A stretch of 64,000 bases of DNA from Pleodorina starrii (Eukaryota; Chlorophyta; Chlorophyceae; Chlamydomonadales; Volvocaceae), in assembly GCA_030267565.1 (NCBI GenBank), contig BRXU01000011.1:1726501-1790500 (forward strand), read 5' to 3'. The translations under genes and the position numbers were made by a program. Under the pieces are notes generated by a model. The model ran no database searches. It was not told the origin of the DNA and saw nothing but the letters and a program-made list of their open reading frames with translations. Positions 10,542 to 23,800 of the stretch are shown one piece after another. The stretch's first letter is position 1. The number at the start of each line of letters is the position of its first letter.

Positions 10542-13500
10542 ATGCTGCCCAGCCGCCTAACCACCCGGACAACTGCCACCACCCCTCCTCGGCACGCCCT
10601 CGCCTTCCGTCACCCCAGCGCCGGCAGGCATGTGCCACCAACGCCGGCGGCCGCCGCGACGGCAGAGCCGGCCGCCGCGGCGGCGGCGTCGGCAGCGCCA
10701 GCAGGGGTCGGCCAACCCGACAAACCTAATGGGTTGGCCGCTGGTCGTGGCATGAGTGGCGGCGGCGGTGGCGGTGACGCCAGTGGTACGGCGGCGGCGG
10801 AGCGCCGCGACGAAGGTCGTCCTAGCCTGCAGCCGCAGACCGCCCGGCGGCAGTGGCGGCAGCGGCTCCGAAACCACCCGCAGGAGCGGCGGCAGGGGAC
10901 CAGCGGGGCCCAGCGGGACAATGCAGATGCGGGTACAGCGGCAGTTGGGAGTGCGGTTGTGAGTCCGAGGCGAGGTGCTGGCGGCACGACTGGCACGAGG
11001 GGTGACGGCGCTGAGGGGGGCGAGGGTCTGGATGAGGGCGCTGGCCCCGGCAGCGGCGAGGCTTCCCTGGAGCTGGAGCGGGAGCGGCGGCTCAGCCACA
11101 GCCAGGCCTCACCCAGCGGCAGGACCTCACCTCCACCCTCAACCTCAACCTCAACCTGGGGCAGGATCTCACCCTCACCTTCAACCTCACGCTCACCCGC
11201 GTCCTCACCCTCAACCTCAACCTCACGCTCTCCCTCACGCTCACCCGCGTCCTCACCCTCACCCTGGGGCGTCCCGTCGCCATCAAGCAGCAGCAGCCGA
11301 AGATCCGGGAGCGACTGGAGCAGCGGAAGCAGAAGTGGCAGAACCGGCAGGAGCGGCGGTGCGAGTAGCAGCAGCAGCAATCGCAGCGGGAGCAGCAGCG
11401 GCGGCGCCCGTCTGCCGCCCGGGGCCACCGAGGGGGCTGTCAGCAGCAGCAGAGGCACCAGTAGCCACAGGAGGAGCGGCAGCAGCAGACATGAAAGTGG
11501 CAGTAGCAGCAGCGGCGAAGCCGACACAATCGCGGAGGGGCAGGGCGGCAGGGTGAGGGGAACCCGCTTCGACCCCACCTCCGCCTCTGTGTCAGCCTCC
11601 GCCGCGCACTCGATGGCAGCTCGGTGGCCAGGTGGTGGTGGTCGGGCGGTGGTGGTCGGGGGGCCGACAGCTGGCCCGACGGCGGGTAGCGACCCGGGGG
11701 CCGCGGTGGGAACCGAGGAGGAGGAGGAGGAGGAGGAGGACACCTCTGCGGCGCAGCTGCGGCGCCTGATGCAGTTGGATCCTGAGGCGCAACAACAGCA
11801 GCAGCAGCAGCAGCGGCCGTTGGGGACGCCAGCGCATGACCGCCCGCAGCCGCAGCCCCGCCAGCAGCTCCAACCCAAGCCGCAAGCCCGGGCGCAACCG
11901 CAACCGCAGCCGCAACCCCAGGCTCGGCAGCAGCAGCGGCCTCCGCCGGGGTCGGCCAGCGGGCACCAGCCAGGGGGCGCCTCGAAGCAGCAGCAGCAGC
12001 ACCCGCACTCGCCGCGGCCGCAGCTGCAGCGGCAGCTTCCGGGGCCGGGGCAGCACCGGCCGCAAAACCAGGAGGGACCGCATCACCATCATCATCAGGA
12101 GCAACGCGGGCAGCAACAGCAGCAACAACGACAGCAGCAGCAGCAGCAGGTACGGCGGCCCTTCTCGGCCCTGGAGGGGCTCATGTCCCGACCCTCGTCC
12201 GCCTCGACGCCCTCTCCCTCACCCCCCGATGAGGCGGAGGAGGAGGAGGAGGAGGTGGAGGTGGTGGCGCGGAAGCCGGACGGGGGCACCGGGTGGAGGT
12301 CGGCGGCGGTGGGCGGCCCCAAAGCGGAGGAGGGGCGGGCAGCAGCAGCAGCAGCAGCAGGCGGGGCCGGCGCCACTGCAGCAGCGATAACGGCAGCGGC
12401 GACGGCAGCGGCAGCTGCAGCAGCAGCTGCCGCAGTCACTGGCAGCGCGGTAACGGCCGGAAAGGGGAATGAGGACGGAATGGGTCCGGAGGCTAACGCG
12501 CCGGGTGGGGATGCGGGTGCGAGTGGGGCAGGCGGAGCGGCAGGTGCTGCATCAGCTGGTGGTGTGGGGGAGGCGGAGGCGGTGGAGGAGGAGGAGGAGG
12601 AGGAGGAGGAGGCGGCGACAGCAGGGTTCTTGCAGCGGGGCGATTTGGATCCAGGCCTGGATCTCGACCGTGGCGGCCGTGGTCTGGATTTGGATCCGCG
12701 CCTCGGTCCGGGTCGGCGGGGCCTGCCTCGTCAGGTGCACCTCCGTGTCGTACATGACGAGCGGCACGGCGCCCCACCCGAGGTGGGTCTCATCTTGACC
12801 GCCTCTGGTCAGCTCGTGTGTGTATGCCAGCGTTACCCGTTCGGACTGTCCTCCTTTATCCCACCCCTCTCTCACCCATTCTGACCTGACCGGCTGCTGC
12901 CGTACGCACTAAAGGCAGCGGCACCGCGCCCCAACTTCGCGAGGACCCTCGCCCTTGCCGGCAGGTTATCGAGATTCTTAGCTTCCAGCTCCCCAACTAA
13001 CCATTTTCTCAACCGTTTCCAGGGTTTGACCGAGTCGCGCGCCGTGGAGCTGACGGTCAACATCCGCATGGCGGCCACCCTGGAGCAGTTGGCTGAGCTG
13101 TTCGACTCCCACGCTGACGTCTTCAACGCCATCAACATCACCGCTTTCGCGGCGCGGCTGGCGCAGCTGGCGGCGACGACGGCGGCGGCGGCGGCGGCGG
13201 CCGACGGCGTGGCGGGGGTTGAAGTTGAAGTTGAGGTCGACGACGGTGACAGGATGTTACTGGAGGAATTAGAGGTCGGCGAGGAAGACGATGTGGCGGC
13301 CGCAATCGCAGCGATGGAAGACATGGAGGGTGGGGGTGAGGAGGCAGCGGCGGCGGCCTGGCGCCGCGGCGGCGGCGGTGGCGGCGGCTCCGCTGCCGCC
13401 GCTGACCCGGCCCTCGCGCGGCGCCTGGCGGCGCGGCTGGGCGATTTGGTGCAAAGCCGGATCCTGGATCTGGATCCGGAGGGCGTCGTGACGCTGCTGT

Positions 13501-16500
13501 ACGTGTACGGCAGGCTGTCGTACATGCACGAGGTGCTGCCGGACCTGGTGTTCGTGGCGGGTCAGAACATGGAGCTCTACCACTCGCAGGTGGGGGTGTG
13601 TGGGGATTTGGGGACTTATTGGGGGGGCTGCCAATCGTTTTAACTGTTTCTAGATGTCTAACATCTAATTTTGTTCCATCTCGACTATTGAAATGCTGTC
13701 GTCATCACAGGTGTGTCTTGACGGTAAAGTGCCCTTCCTTCCCTTCCCCGGTTCCGCCGCCCGATTCCGCCGAAATTCGTCTTGCTGGCCGTTGCCATCT
13801 AGTTAGTTTATCAGTTTTCCGTTTTCAGTTCTCAGTCTTCCGGCCACATTGTTCTGCCCTGCCCTCCTTTACTCTGCTCTGCTCCCCTCCGCCGTGCGCC
13901 CGCAGGCGGTTTCTAACCTGGTATGGGCGATGGGTCGGCTGCTGCCCGCGGGCTCCTCCAGCTGGGCGGGTCGGGGCTGGTGGGAGGGGCTGTTCCTGTG
14001 CACCGCTGACCGACTGGCCGCCTACCCCACACAGGGGCTGGCCAATATCGTGTGGGGGCTGGGTGAGTGGGTCGGGTGGAGGGGGAGGAGGGGCGGTGGG
14101 GGAGATGGAGGAGATGGAGATTGGAGAGGCAGGGGAGGGGAGGGGCTGGGCTGGAAGCGACGTTTGTGATTGGGTCGTGTGGGGGCCTTGGAGGGCTGGA
14201 TCGCTCTCCCCTCCCCTCCCCTCTCCAGCCCCTCCCCTCACGCCCTGCACACAAATTGACAAATACCGTTAGGCAAGCAGGCGAGCGGGCGGCGTAGCGT
14301 GGGGCGGGGCTGAAGAGAGAGGGGAAGGGGAGCTCCGCAGGGGGACGGGCGTGTGGAGTTCAGGGTTGCTTTAGGGTTTCATCTGCACCCGCGTCGCAAC
14401 TCCCGCTTGTCGTTTCCCCACACCCCACACCCCACTTCCCGCCTCCTCCCTCCGTTCTCCCAACCTTACCGCTCCTCGCCCTCCCCGCCTCCCCTCCCCC
14501 TGCTTCCCCCCCGCAGGCCGGCTGCGTCAGCGCCCCCCCGCCGCCTGGCAGCGCGCTCTGTTCTCCGCCACCGCCCGGCGGCTGCACCTGTTCAGCAGCC
14601 AGGGTCTAGCCATGTGGGTCCAGGGGGCGGCCAAGTTGGGCATGAGGCCCCCGGAACACCTGCTGGAGGAGATGAGGGGGTGAGCGGGTGTATATGTGGG
14701 GGGGAGGGGGTGGGGGGAGGGGGTGCCGGGGGAGTTGAGGGGGGAGGGGCGTGTCGTTGAGGGGGGAGGGGCCCGTGTTCCGTCGTACCATCTGACACGG
14801 CAGTGGCCTCGGTGTACTGTTATTGTACGGCTGCTTGTGTACTGCAGGTACGGCGCTTCCCGGCTGCACGTGTTCAGCTGCCAAGGCCTGGTGCTGTACC
14901 TGTGGGGTATGTCCAAACTCATGGCCACTGCTGGGACACCCAAGGTGGGTGGGGGCGGGGGGGGAGTGGGGGGCGGGGGGGTTGAGCGCCTAGCGGGGCG
15001 GCGGCGGGAGGACTACCCCAGCACAGCACAGCATGACACAGCACATCACGCCCCCACAGGCGCTGCAGGGCACGCCACACGCCCAACCGCACGCTCGCAC
15101 ACAACCGCATGCACCCCCTCCTCCTCCTACCCACCCACCTTACCTTCCATCGCTGCGCGGCGCCATACTTCGCACCCTCCTCCTCCTGCTGCCCCCACCC
15201 ACCGTTTTTCTCCTCCCCTCCACACATCCCCCCCCCCCAAACACACTCCCCCCCCCACCCGCATTATTTTATAAAGGAGCATATCACTCCCTGAACCCCC
15301 CCCCGCATTATTTTATAAAGGAGCATATCACTCCCTGACCCCCCCCCCGCATTATTTTATAAAGGAGCATATCACTCCCTGACCCCCCCCCCCCGCAGCC
15401 CGCCGTGGTTCCCTGGCTGCGCCACTTCATTCTTCCGGAGCTGTCCCGGCGCCTGCCCTCCCTGGACACCCGCCAGCTGGCCACCGCCCTGTACTGCCTG
15501 GCGGAGCTGGGATACCGCCCCCCCAGGAGCGAACCCTGGAGGGCCCACTACTGGGCGGCACTGCTGAGGAGACTGCAGCCGCAGGGGCAGCCGGGACAGG
15601 GGCAGCAGCAGGGGGAGCAGGGGCAGGGGCAGCAGCAGCAGGGGCAGCAGGGGCGGGATGGGATGTCGGGGTCGCCACACGGAGCGGCGCTGGCGCTCAG
15701 GAGCCCGGGCCAGGACCCGAAGGTGCGTGTGGGTGTGGGTGTGGGTGTGTGTGTCTGCATCTGTTAATGTGTATGAGTGTGCCTGCATGTGGGTGTGTCG
15801 TTTGGGGCATTTGGGTACTTTGAGGGGCGTTGGGGTGCCCTCCCCTCCCTTACTTTCCCTGCTTTGCCTAATCCCATGCATCCTGGCGTTGCGATGCGGT
15901 GCGGTGCGGTGCGGTGTCAGGCTCTGTCCAACATCCTGCACGCGGCGGCGGAGCTTCAAATGGATCTGCCTCCCGCGGTGGAGGCTGCGCTGATGGAGGC
16001 GAGCCGGGAGGCCCTCCCCTGGTACACGCCTCAGGTGAGTGAGAGTTGGGGGGCTGGAGCGGTGGCCTTGGGGGGGGGGGGAAGAGGTTGGGGAGGTTGG
16101 GGAGCCGCCCGGGGCAGGCGCGGAGCCGCCCGTGTGATCTGTGATGCGGTGTGGTGCGGTGTGGTGTGATGGGATGTTACAAAGCCGTGGTATGACCTAT
16201 TGGATATACGCCTTGGCGTGGCGTGGCTCGTTCGTGACTCTTTTCGTGGCTCGTTGACGGACTGCCGTACTGTAACCCTGCTCTCCCCCGCCCACTCCCA
16301 CTCTGCCTCAGAAACCTCCCTCCCTCCCTCCTTCTCCCTCCTTCCTGCCCCCCCCCTCCCCCTCCCCTCAGGCCCTCAGCAGCACTGCCTGGTCACTCCA
16401 CCGACTGGGGCTGACTCCCGACCCCGCCTGGCGGACGGCCTTCCTGGAGCGGTGCTGGTACGGCATGCCACGAATGAGCGTCAGCGAGCTGGCGAACCTG

Positions 16501-18458
16501 CTGTACGGCACTGCCCACATGGCGGGCGGCGCGGTTCCGGAGCGGGAGTGGCTGGCGCGCGCGGAGGGCGAATGGCTGCAAGGGATGGACCGCAGCGGAG
16601 TGAGTGGGGCCCGGGCCTGAGGGGCGAGGTGGGGGGCGGCTTGGGAGGGGGGCCGAGGGAAATGGTTGGAGGGGAGGAGAGTGTCTGCGCCTGCTCTCTG
16701 CTCGCTGCATGTGCCCCGGGCCCCCTGGGCTGCTTTGAGACGGAGGGAAACTCACACCGCCCTCCTCGTCCCTCCCCCTCGCCCCTCCTCCGCCCTCCTC
16801 GTCCCTCCTCGTCCCTCCCCTTCCCCTCCCTCCCCGGCCCCTCTTCCCGATCAGCCCGTGGAGTTGTACCGCGGTCTGTCCGCACTTGTCCGCTGGCAGC
16901 ACAGCCCGGGGCCGCAGTGGCAGGCCGCCCTGGTGCGCCAGCTGGCCAACCGGGTGCACCAGATGCCGCACTTCCAGGTGGGAAGCGAGGGGGGGGGCGA
17001 GGGAGCGAGGGAGCGAGGAATCAGACGAAATTGAGGGATCTGAATAATATGAAGAATCTGAGGAATACTCCCACTACCCGTCCTCACACCCTGCCGCCGC
17101 CGTCCTGCCACCCCTCCCATCCCTCCATCCCTCTTCTTTAACCCCCCTCCCCCCTCCCATACACACACACTTCAGCTGCCCAGCTTGGTTTACTTCCTAG
17201 GGGAGTTGGGCTGCAGCCCTCCGCTGCCGCTGCTCAACTCACTGGTGGCGGGCGCAGTGGGCGGCCGCGGCGGCGGCGGCAGCGGTGACGGCGGCAGTGG
17301 GCGGGTGAGCTCCGCGGCGGATTTGGCGATGATGGTGTGTGGCCTGGCCAAGATGGGGCGACAGGTGGGTGGGGGGATCGAGTGGGGGGATGTGCGGAGG
17401 CGCGGGTGCGTTGGAGCGCGGGTGCGGCTGCGGCATGGGGGTGGTGGTAGGAATGGGGGAAGAGGCTGGGGGCGTGGGGCTGGGGGGCCATGTGGGTGCT
17501 GTCCGGGCGGGTGGGCAGATCGCGGGGGGGGGGGGCGCGGGCGGGGCGGAGGGGTATGGGGTAACCCAACCCCGCTCCACCCCACTCCACTCCGCGTGCG
17601 TCTTCCTTCCCCTGCCCTGCCCTCTTAACCTCCCCTGCCCTCCCCACCTGTGTGGGCCTCCCTCCACTCCCCCCGCAGGTCAGCCCCCGGCTGCTGTCCA
17701 TGCTCCTAAAAGAGTTGGAGGGCCAGGATCCAGATCCGGAGCCTCTGGATCTGGTTTCGAAGCCCGCGTCGTCGTCATCGTCGTCATCGGCGGCTGCGGC
17801 AGCAGACGCCAAAGCGGGCCAGCCGCCCGGGGGCGGTTCGAAGCCTGTGGGTGTGGGAGCGGGACTGGTGGGGGCGGGGAAGGGCCGCGACCGACAGCCC
17901 GCAGCCGCAAAGTCGGGGACCCAACAGAGCGGCAGCAAAGGAGCCCGCGCGCGGACGGGAGGAACCGCCGCCGCAGCTTCCACCTCAGCCCCCCACCACA
18001 GCGCTGGGAAGGTTTCGGAGCTGCCGCTGCCGCTGCCGCTGCTGGTCAACACGGTCTGGGCGCTGGCGCGGCTGCGCTACGCGCCGGCCGTCCCGTGGGT
18101 CGCTGCCTGCGTGGCTGCGCTGGCGCCGGCACTTCCCGCCCTGGAGCTGCAGCAGCTGGGTCTGTTGGTGGAGGTGTGGGGGGAGCTGGGGCCGCAGCGG
18201 GCGCCCGGGGCCGAGTGGCTGGCGGCGGCGGGGGAGCGGCTTCGGGTTTTGGAGGAGGCGGAGGTGGACGCGGCGGGGGGCGGCTTGGAAGGCGAGGGCG
18301 GCTGCGGAGGGGAGGGAGGGGGCGGAGGGGGAGGGGGAGGGGAGTTGTTTGGGTCCCTGAGCGAGAGGTCGAGGAGGCGGCTGGGGGCGGTGGCTTGGCT
18401 GCGGGAACAGCTGCGGGTGCTGGGGCGGGGGGAGGCGGAGCCGGCGGTGGAGACGTAG
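10542..18458 (+). CDS. OPR-like (octotricopeptide repeat) protein, predicted organelle RNA factor
   Basis: Eleven exons: 10542-12734, 13023-13589, 13906-14062, 14517-14679, 14848-14944, 15399-15722, 15921-16034, 16372-16599, 16855-16977, 17176-17364 and 17679-18458, giving about 1644 residues. The first 30-40 residues (MLPSRLTTRTTATTPPRH...) are Arg/Thr/Ala-rich without acids, like a plastid or mitochondrial transit peptide. Residues to about 731 are low complexity (SPST repeats, poly-Q, poly-E, poly-A). The rest carries helical repeats with the OPR signature: Pro-Pro-x-W, then a leucine-rich helix, then (Q/E)xLAN(x)LWxxxxLG, for example QGLANIVWGLG, PAAWQRALFSATARRL and SELANLLYGTAHM. OPR proteins bind chloroplast or mitochondrial transcripts to control stability, splicing or translation; the target cannot be read here. 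No RAP domain is evident at the C-terminus. The first donor (12734) is the least certain junction. Confidence 0.85.
15261..15391 (+). repeat. Family B repeat, three tandem 44-base units
   Basis: Three nearly identical units (GCATTATTTTATAAAGGAGC then ATATCACTCCCTGA and a C run), 44 bases apart. The last C run leads straight into the CAG acceptor of OPR exon 6 at 15399. Confidence 0.9.
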
Positions 18459-18508
18459 AGGGGCGGGGGGCATGAGGGCAGGGCAGGGGCGGAGGGCGGG
18501 TAGGCAGG

Positions 18509-18549
18509 GTATAGCAGTGTCCACAGAGGCAATAGGCTGACAGGCGTTG
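18509..18549 (-). repeat. Dispersed repeat family D, non-intronic copy
   Basis: On the minus strand: CCTGTCAGCCTATTGCCTCT then GTGGACACTGC. It lies 50 bases past the OPR stop codon. Confidence 0.5.
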
Positions 18550-20365
18550 TGGGGGGAGAGGGGGGGCGGGGTTGGGAGCGGGGTTGGTGCAGGCCACCGT
18601 ACTGGGCTGATGCAGGCCATGGGTGCCGACTGCCGAGGGAGACGCGGCTGCAAGGGCCTTACAACCGACAACCGTCCGAACCCCAACCGCCCAGCCATCG
18701 GGGAAGTCCCACACCATAAAGCCTTTCACGTGCCTCCTCTCACACACGAAATCCGAGCGCGTCCCTCCCGCCGCGCAACCGGCTTCACACGACGCCGGGG
18801 CCCGGCCGGGGCCACTCCCCTGGTGTCGCTGCGTGCTGCTGATGGTGCTGGTGGTGCAATGCCGGCGCCAGACGCGGGGGCTGGAACTGCGTTATTTCCC
18901 AAAACGGCCCGAAGCAGCTCCCCAACCCGTCTTTCCACCCCCCCGATTAAGATGCGTTGACAATGGCTATCAACATCACCACCACCAAGTGTGTATGCCC
19001 TCTGAGCTTCAGAGAAAGGCACGAACGACCCATTATTTTTGTGTTTTTGTTGAGGTATTGACGGACTGGGCCACGCCCGCCCAGCAGCCCCCGAAAGCCG
19101 CGTCCGCGATGAGACGCGACACGCCCACCCGCACAACACGAGTACACGACACGCGCCAACCCAATCCTCGGCCGAGGTCGGCGATGCCGGTATCGAAGTA
19201 GTCCGGAGGTAGGGCCGGGCGCTGCCCAGGTCGGGCTAGCAGCAGTAGCCGCACCAGCAACTCCCGACGAATGAAACCAAAAGCGCCCGTTATGAAAAGA
19301 GAGTCGCAGAACCATGTGTGGTCTGAATCGCCAAATCACCATCACCGCGGAACCCGGAAAAGGGTGCAAATGACATCCTGAACATGCAGCGAACATCCAC
19401 ACACACGCAAGCAGAGAGGATCGGCCCCCCGCCCCGCCCCCCCCGGGCTTCGGCTTCTGAGGGCCGCGCACGTGACGCCTGGGCCCCGCCCCCTCCCCGC
19501 CGCCGACCAGCCTGAAAACCTCCTGCCGCCGTTCTTTCGCGAAGTCCACCCTAAGGGTTCCCCGTCAAACGCGGTCAGCCACCGCCCCCCACCGCACCGC
19601 ACCGAATCAGAGCCCCTGCCGGGGAGAGAGCCGTTTTCACATTCGTCACACGTGGAGCCTCCGCGCACGACCATGCATTGTTAAAGCCACAAACGCGCAA
19701 AAGGAGTGAAACTTGGAAAAACCTGGAAACCGGCCGCGCCCCATCCTGGGCATCGAGAGCAGTCAGTGCCTCGGCCAGCGGCACGTGAGCTCTGCCGCCC
19801 TCACGTCCCGCCAGTGCCGCCCCTAGAGCTGGCTGCGTCGCAATTAAGGACATCAGGAGTCTCGCCAAGACCCCAGTCCGCAGCCAGAAGCCACACCACC
19901 GCCCCTGCCCCGCCGCCGCGCCCCGGCCCGCGCGCCGCTTCTGGCTGAACTTGGCGCGCCTCTCGCCCTCCCTCCCTCCCCCGCTGTCAACGTCGCTCCT
20001 ACCCACCACAAGAATGGCGCAGCCAGGCGGGCGGGCCGCCCGGGCCATCCAACGCTCGCCGGCTCGAGTACGCGCCCCCCTCGTGCCTTCTCTTGCCATT
20101 TCTCCCGACGACGACGACGACCAACACCCGAAGTGCTCCCCCTCTCTTCCCAGCAGCGCTTCTCTTTCCTACGTGAGACCCCCACCTTCCTCACTCACGC
20201 ATTGGGGCAAGAGGTACCGTCATGTGGCGCATTGCACAGGGACATGGAGATGGATCACGACGCCGCCGATATCACAGGCACAACAGATCTCGCATGCGCG
20301 CCTCTTTTCCCCCCGCCCTCTGGCGTGCCGCGCGTGCGCGCGGGCACGACTACTACAGCGGCCTT

Positions 20366-20370
20366 TTACA
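20366..20370 (-). terminator. Candidate poly(A) signal TGTAA for the coiled-coil gene
   Basis: TGTAA is the usual volvocine polyadenylation signal. This copy is about 470 bases downstream of the stop at 20840 on the same strand. Chance occurrence is possible. Confidence 0.3.
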
Positions 20371-20839
20371 CAAGACCTTCGCGCCGCAGCCACGACCAGC
20401 CCTGGAGAGGAGAGCCTCCTCCACTCGCTGCCCCGCTCCCGCGGCGCGAATCGAAAAGCATTGTGGGCACGGCGGCTCTCGACCGCCAGGAGACGACGGC
20501 GGCTCTCGACCGTCATGGGACGGGAGTCACGAGGCGAGGCGGGGATGAAGCGGCCCGAGTGTGTGTGTGGGTGTGTGTGGGATGGGATGGGATGACGGCG
20601 GCGCCGCATCGCGGTGCTTGAGAGAAATGGATCCAGTCGGGGTGTGTCGGCCCTCGGGCGGCTGCTGTCGCACCGCCGTCGGTAGGCGCCGCATCATCAA
20701 GGCATCAAAAGACGCACTCCTGCCGCCCCAACCACGCACGCAAGATGTCGTCGCCGCCGCCGCCGCCACCATCAATGCCGTTGCCGTCGCCGTCGCCTCC
20801 CCATTGTCCTCCCCATTGTCCTCCCCATTGTCGTTCTCT

Positions 20840-23800
20840 TCAGTGCGTTCCGGGCACCCCGCCGCCCTTGTTGTCCGGAAGCAGCAGCTCCAGAGGCAGA
20901 TCATAGTCGCCCCTCATGGCGCGCGAGTTCATCATTTGTTCCAGCGCGGCGTCAATCCCCGCGCCCACGTAGCCGTCGCCGTCGTGGCCGGCGGCGGCGG
21001 CAGTGGCGCCGCCGCCGTGGCGGATGCCGACGGGGTCACGCAGGTCGCGACCGCCGCCGGCGCCGCCGACGGGGCCGGTGCCGCCGCCGCCACCGCCGTC
21101 GTCGTACAGGCCGCTCTGCTTAATCACCTGTGGCCGATCAGAAGGGCGCGCCGCCGCCGGGGTTGGACGGCTGTTGGTGGCACGTCGGTAAGTCACTGGG
21201 TCCACACAAACGAGACTGCGCGAAGGCCGTTGCACGTGCGACACACAAGGGCAGGTCCAAACCGACCGACGGCCGGCCCCCGTTCCCACCCCCGTTTTCG
21301 CTCGCAGGGCGGCCCGAGGAGGCAGCTGTCGCCTGCCTTCGCTGCTGCCAACGGCCATGGTTAATAAGCTATTACTGAGGACGGAAGGAGGTGCGTGTGC
21401 TGATGAACGCTGACGTCGGGCTCCCAGGTGGGCAGCCCCCCTGTGCGGCCCTCACACAGAGCCAACGTGCGCCTCCGCCTCCTTGATCCCGCAGCACAGC
21501 ACCCACACATGTTGTCATGCCATGCCCATGCCACGTCAGATCAGCGTACTGCCCCGTCCCTCACCCTCACGGCCACAACAGAGCCCAGCCGCGTCGCGTC
21601 TCCCCATGCGCCCGAACTTCGGAGCGTCGCGATGGGCAGAGGTAAAACGCTGCGCGTGAAACAAGCCCCCCGCCCGCTTAACTCACCCGCATCCAACCCA
21701 GCCCCTTCCGGACCGCTGCGGTCTCATCTATATTTTCCCTTAAATCCCCCCCAACAACCCCTCCGAAAGAAGCCAAAGGAGGGCTAAACAGCGTCTCAGG
21801 ACGTCTCACCTGCAGGTGCAGCGGGCCGCCGATTGCGGGGTGGGCCTGGAAGGGGTGCGCCGAGGCGTCCGAGGTCTGCTGGCCGGGCAGCATCATGAGA
21901 CCCCCCTGGCACCACCGAGGGCCGAGGGACACGGGTGCGGGTGGCGGGTAAGGGTGGCAAGGTTAGAGGGCGCTGGGTTGGGGAGTAAAAGAAGAAACCG
22001 CAGCGGGACGGAGACGGCGGTTGGGGAGGCACAGACTATGGGGGACATGGGGTGGCTGTCTACTGGGCCCCCCTGTGGTGGCAGAACGCAGAAACACTCG
22101 GGGGGGAGGCGGGAGGGCGGTTGGGGTTGGGAAGGAGGAAGGGACGGCTGCGGAAGGGTGCGGATGGGGGCGAAGGGGCGCCAGCACCTGCTGGCCAAAC
22201 CCCCTCGCACCCCCTCCCCACAACCCCTCACGCGCCCCCGCACCGCCGGTGGCCCCACCTGCGCCCCCGCCGAGAGCGACGACATGAAGGGCGAGGCCGT
22301 CATGCCGCCTCCGCCGCCTCCGCCGCCGTAGTGCAGCTGGCCGCCTCCGCCGCCCATCCGGACCTGCGGCCCACCGCGCTCGCGGGCGGGCATCAGGAAG
22401 TTCGCAGCTGCCTGCGGGGAGGAAAGCAAAAGCGAAACGAGAGGCGGACAGGGGCAGGTTTTGGCAGGGAGGTGCACGGCTGTGTCCAACACGTGCGCGT
22501 GCGCGTGTAGTGTGTGCGTGCGCCTGGCGGTGAGTCTCGTCGGTAGTGGTTTTGCTGCTGGCGTGGCAGCGCGTGGGCGGCGGGCACGGCAGCTCGAAGG
22601 GACCCCCCGGGGGTCGGGGTCGGGGAGTTGCGCAGCGACGGGATCCGCAGGCGAGGTCAGGCTCCGCCCGCCCCGGGCGCCTCTCCCCCTCCTTCGGGCC
22701 CCCCTCACCCTGCCGCTGACTTGGGCCTGGGACAGGTTCTGCAGCTGCTCCACCTGCAGACAGCGGTGCGCAGTGGGCGCGGGCACGGCAGGCGGGGCTC
22801 AGCGGTGGTGCTGGTGCTGGTGGAGGAGGAGGCGGTTGCGGTGGGCTCCAGAGGTCCAGGACCCTCCCGGAAGGGCCATCAGGGGGTTATCCACGTTTAG
22901 GCCAGAGCCATCAGGGATGGGGGGGGGTGATGGGGTGCAGTGCTGTCCCTTGAAATGGCCAGCAGCCTCTCGGTGGTGTCGCGCCGGAAGGAAGGAGCCA
23001 CAGGGCGGGGAGGGGGAGAGGGCGACGGTAGTGGCAGCTGCTGCTGCTGCCGGCGGCAACAGCTGCACCAGCAGCATCGGCGTAGCGGCAGAGCCGGCAA
23101 CGCCTCCACAGCCCGGGCTGGCCGCCGCTGTTTGCCCTCTGCGATTTTCCGTCAGGACGCCTTTCCCCACGAAAAACGTCAGTCCTCTCTTCCTTCCTTG
23201 CTTCCTTCCTTCCTTGCTTCCCTGGTTGCAGGCTAACGGAGCACGCAAACCCGACACCGCCCCCGATCCCAGCCCCGACAAGGACAAAACCCACCTGCGC
23301 CTGCAAGCTGTTCAGCTGCTGCTGCAGGTCAATGTGCGGGTACCCGCCGCCGCCGCCGCCGCGGCCCAGCGGCGGGTGCGACATCGACCGCGGCACCTCG
23401 CCGTACGCCGCGCCGCCGCCGCCGCCCCCCAGCTCCGCCGGCATCGCGGGGCGCTTCAGGGGGCGGCTGGCGCGCGAGTGCTCCGACATTGCCGGCATGG
23501 CGGCCAAGGCGGAGCTCTCGCCCACCATCGGGCCACCGCCACCGCCGCCGCCCCCCGGCTGCATGCCCGGCGGGCCGCTGGCCGCCTGCTGCGCCATGCC
23601 GGGGCCCAGGCCCAGGCCGCCGCTGCCGCCGCCCATGGGCCCTGGCTCCATGGCGCTGCTCTGTAAGGGGTGTGAGCGGCGGGCGGACGGCGGACAGCGT
23701 CGGGGGGTGTTGGACATTTGGCGCGATTCGGAAACAGGTGGAGGCGAGGAGAAGACGGGGTTGATGATGGTAATGGTGAGGAGGGGTAGAGCGCGCGCCC

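Larger units (their letters stand above)
18459..20839. other. Convergent intergenic region
   Basis: Between the OPR stop and the stop of the minus-strand coiled-coil gene. It should hold both 3' UTRs. ORFs on both strands are Arg/Pro/Ala-rich frame shadows with no recognisable domain. A family D repeat is at 18509-18549. No further gene is supported. Confidence 0.5.
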
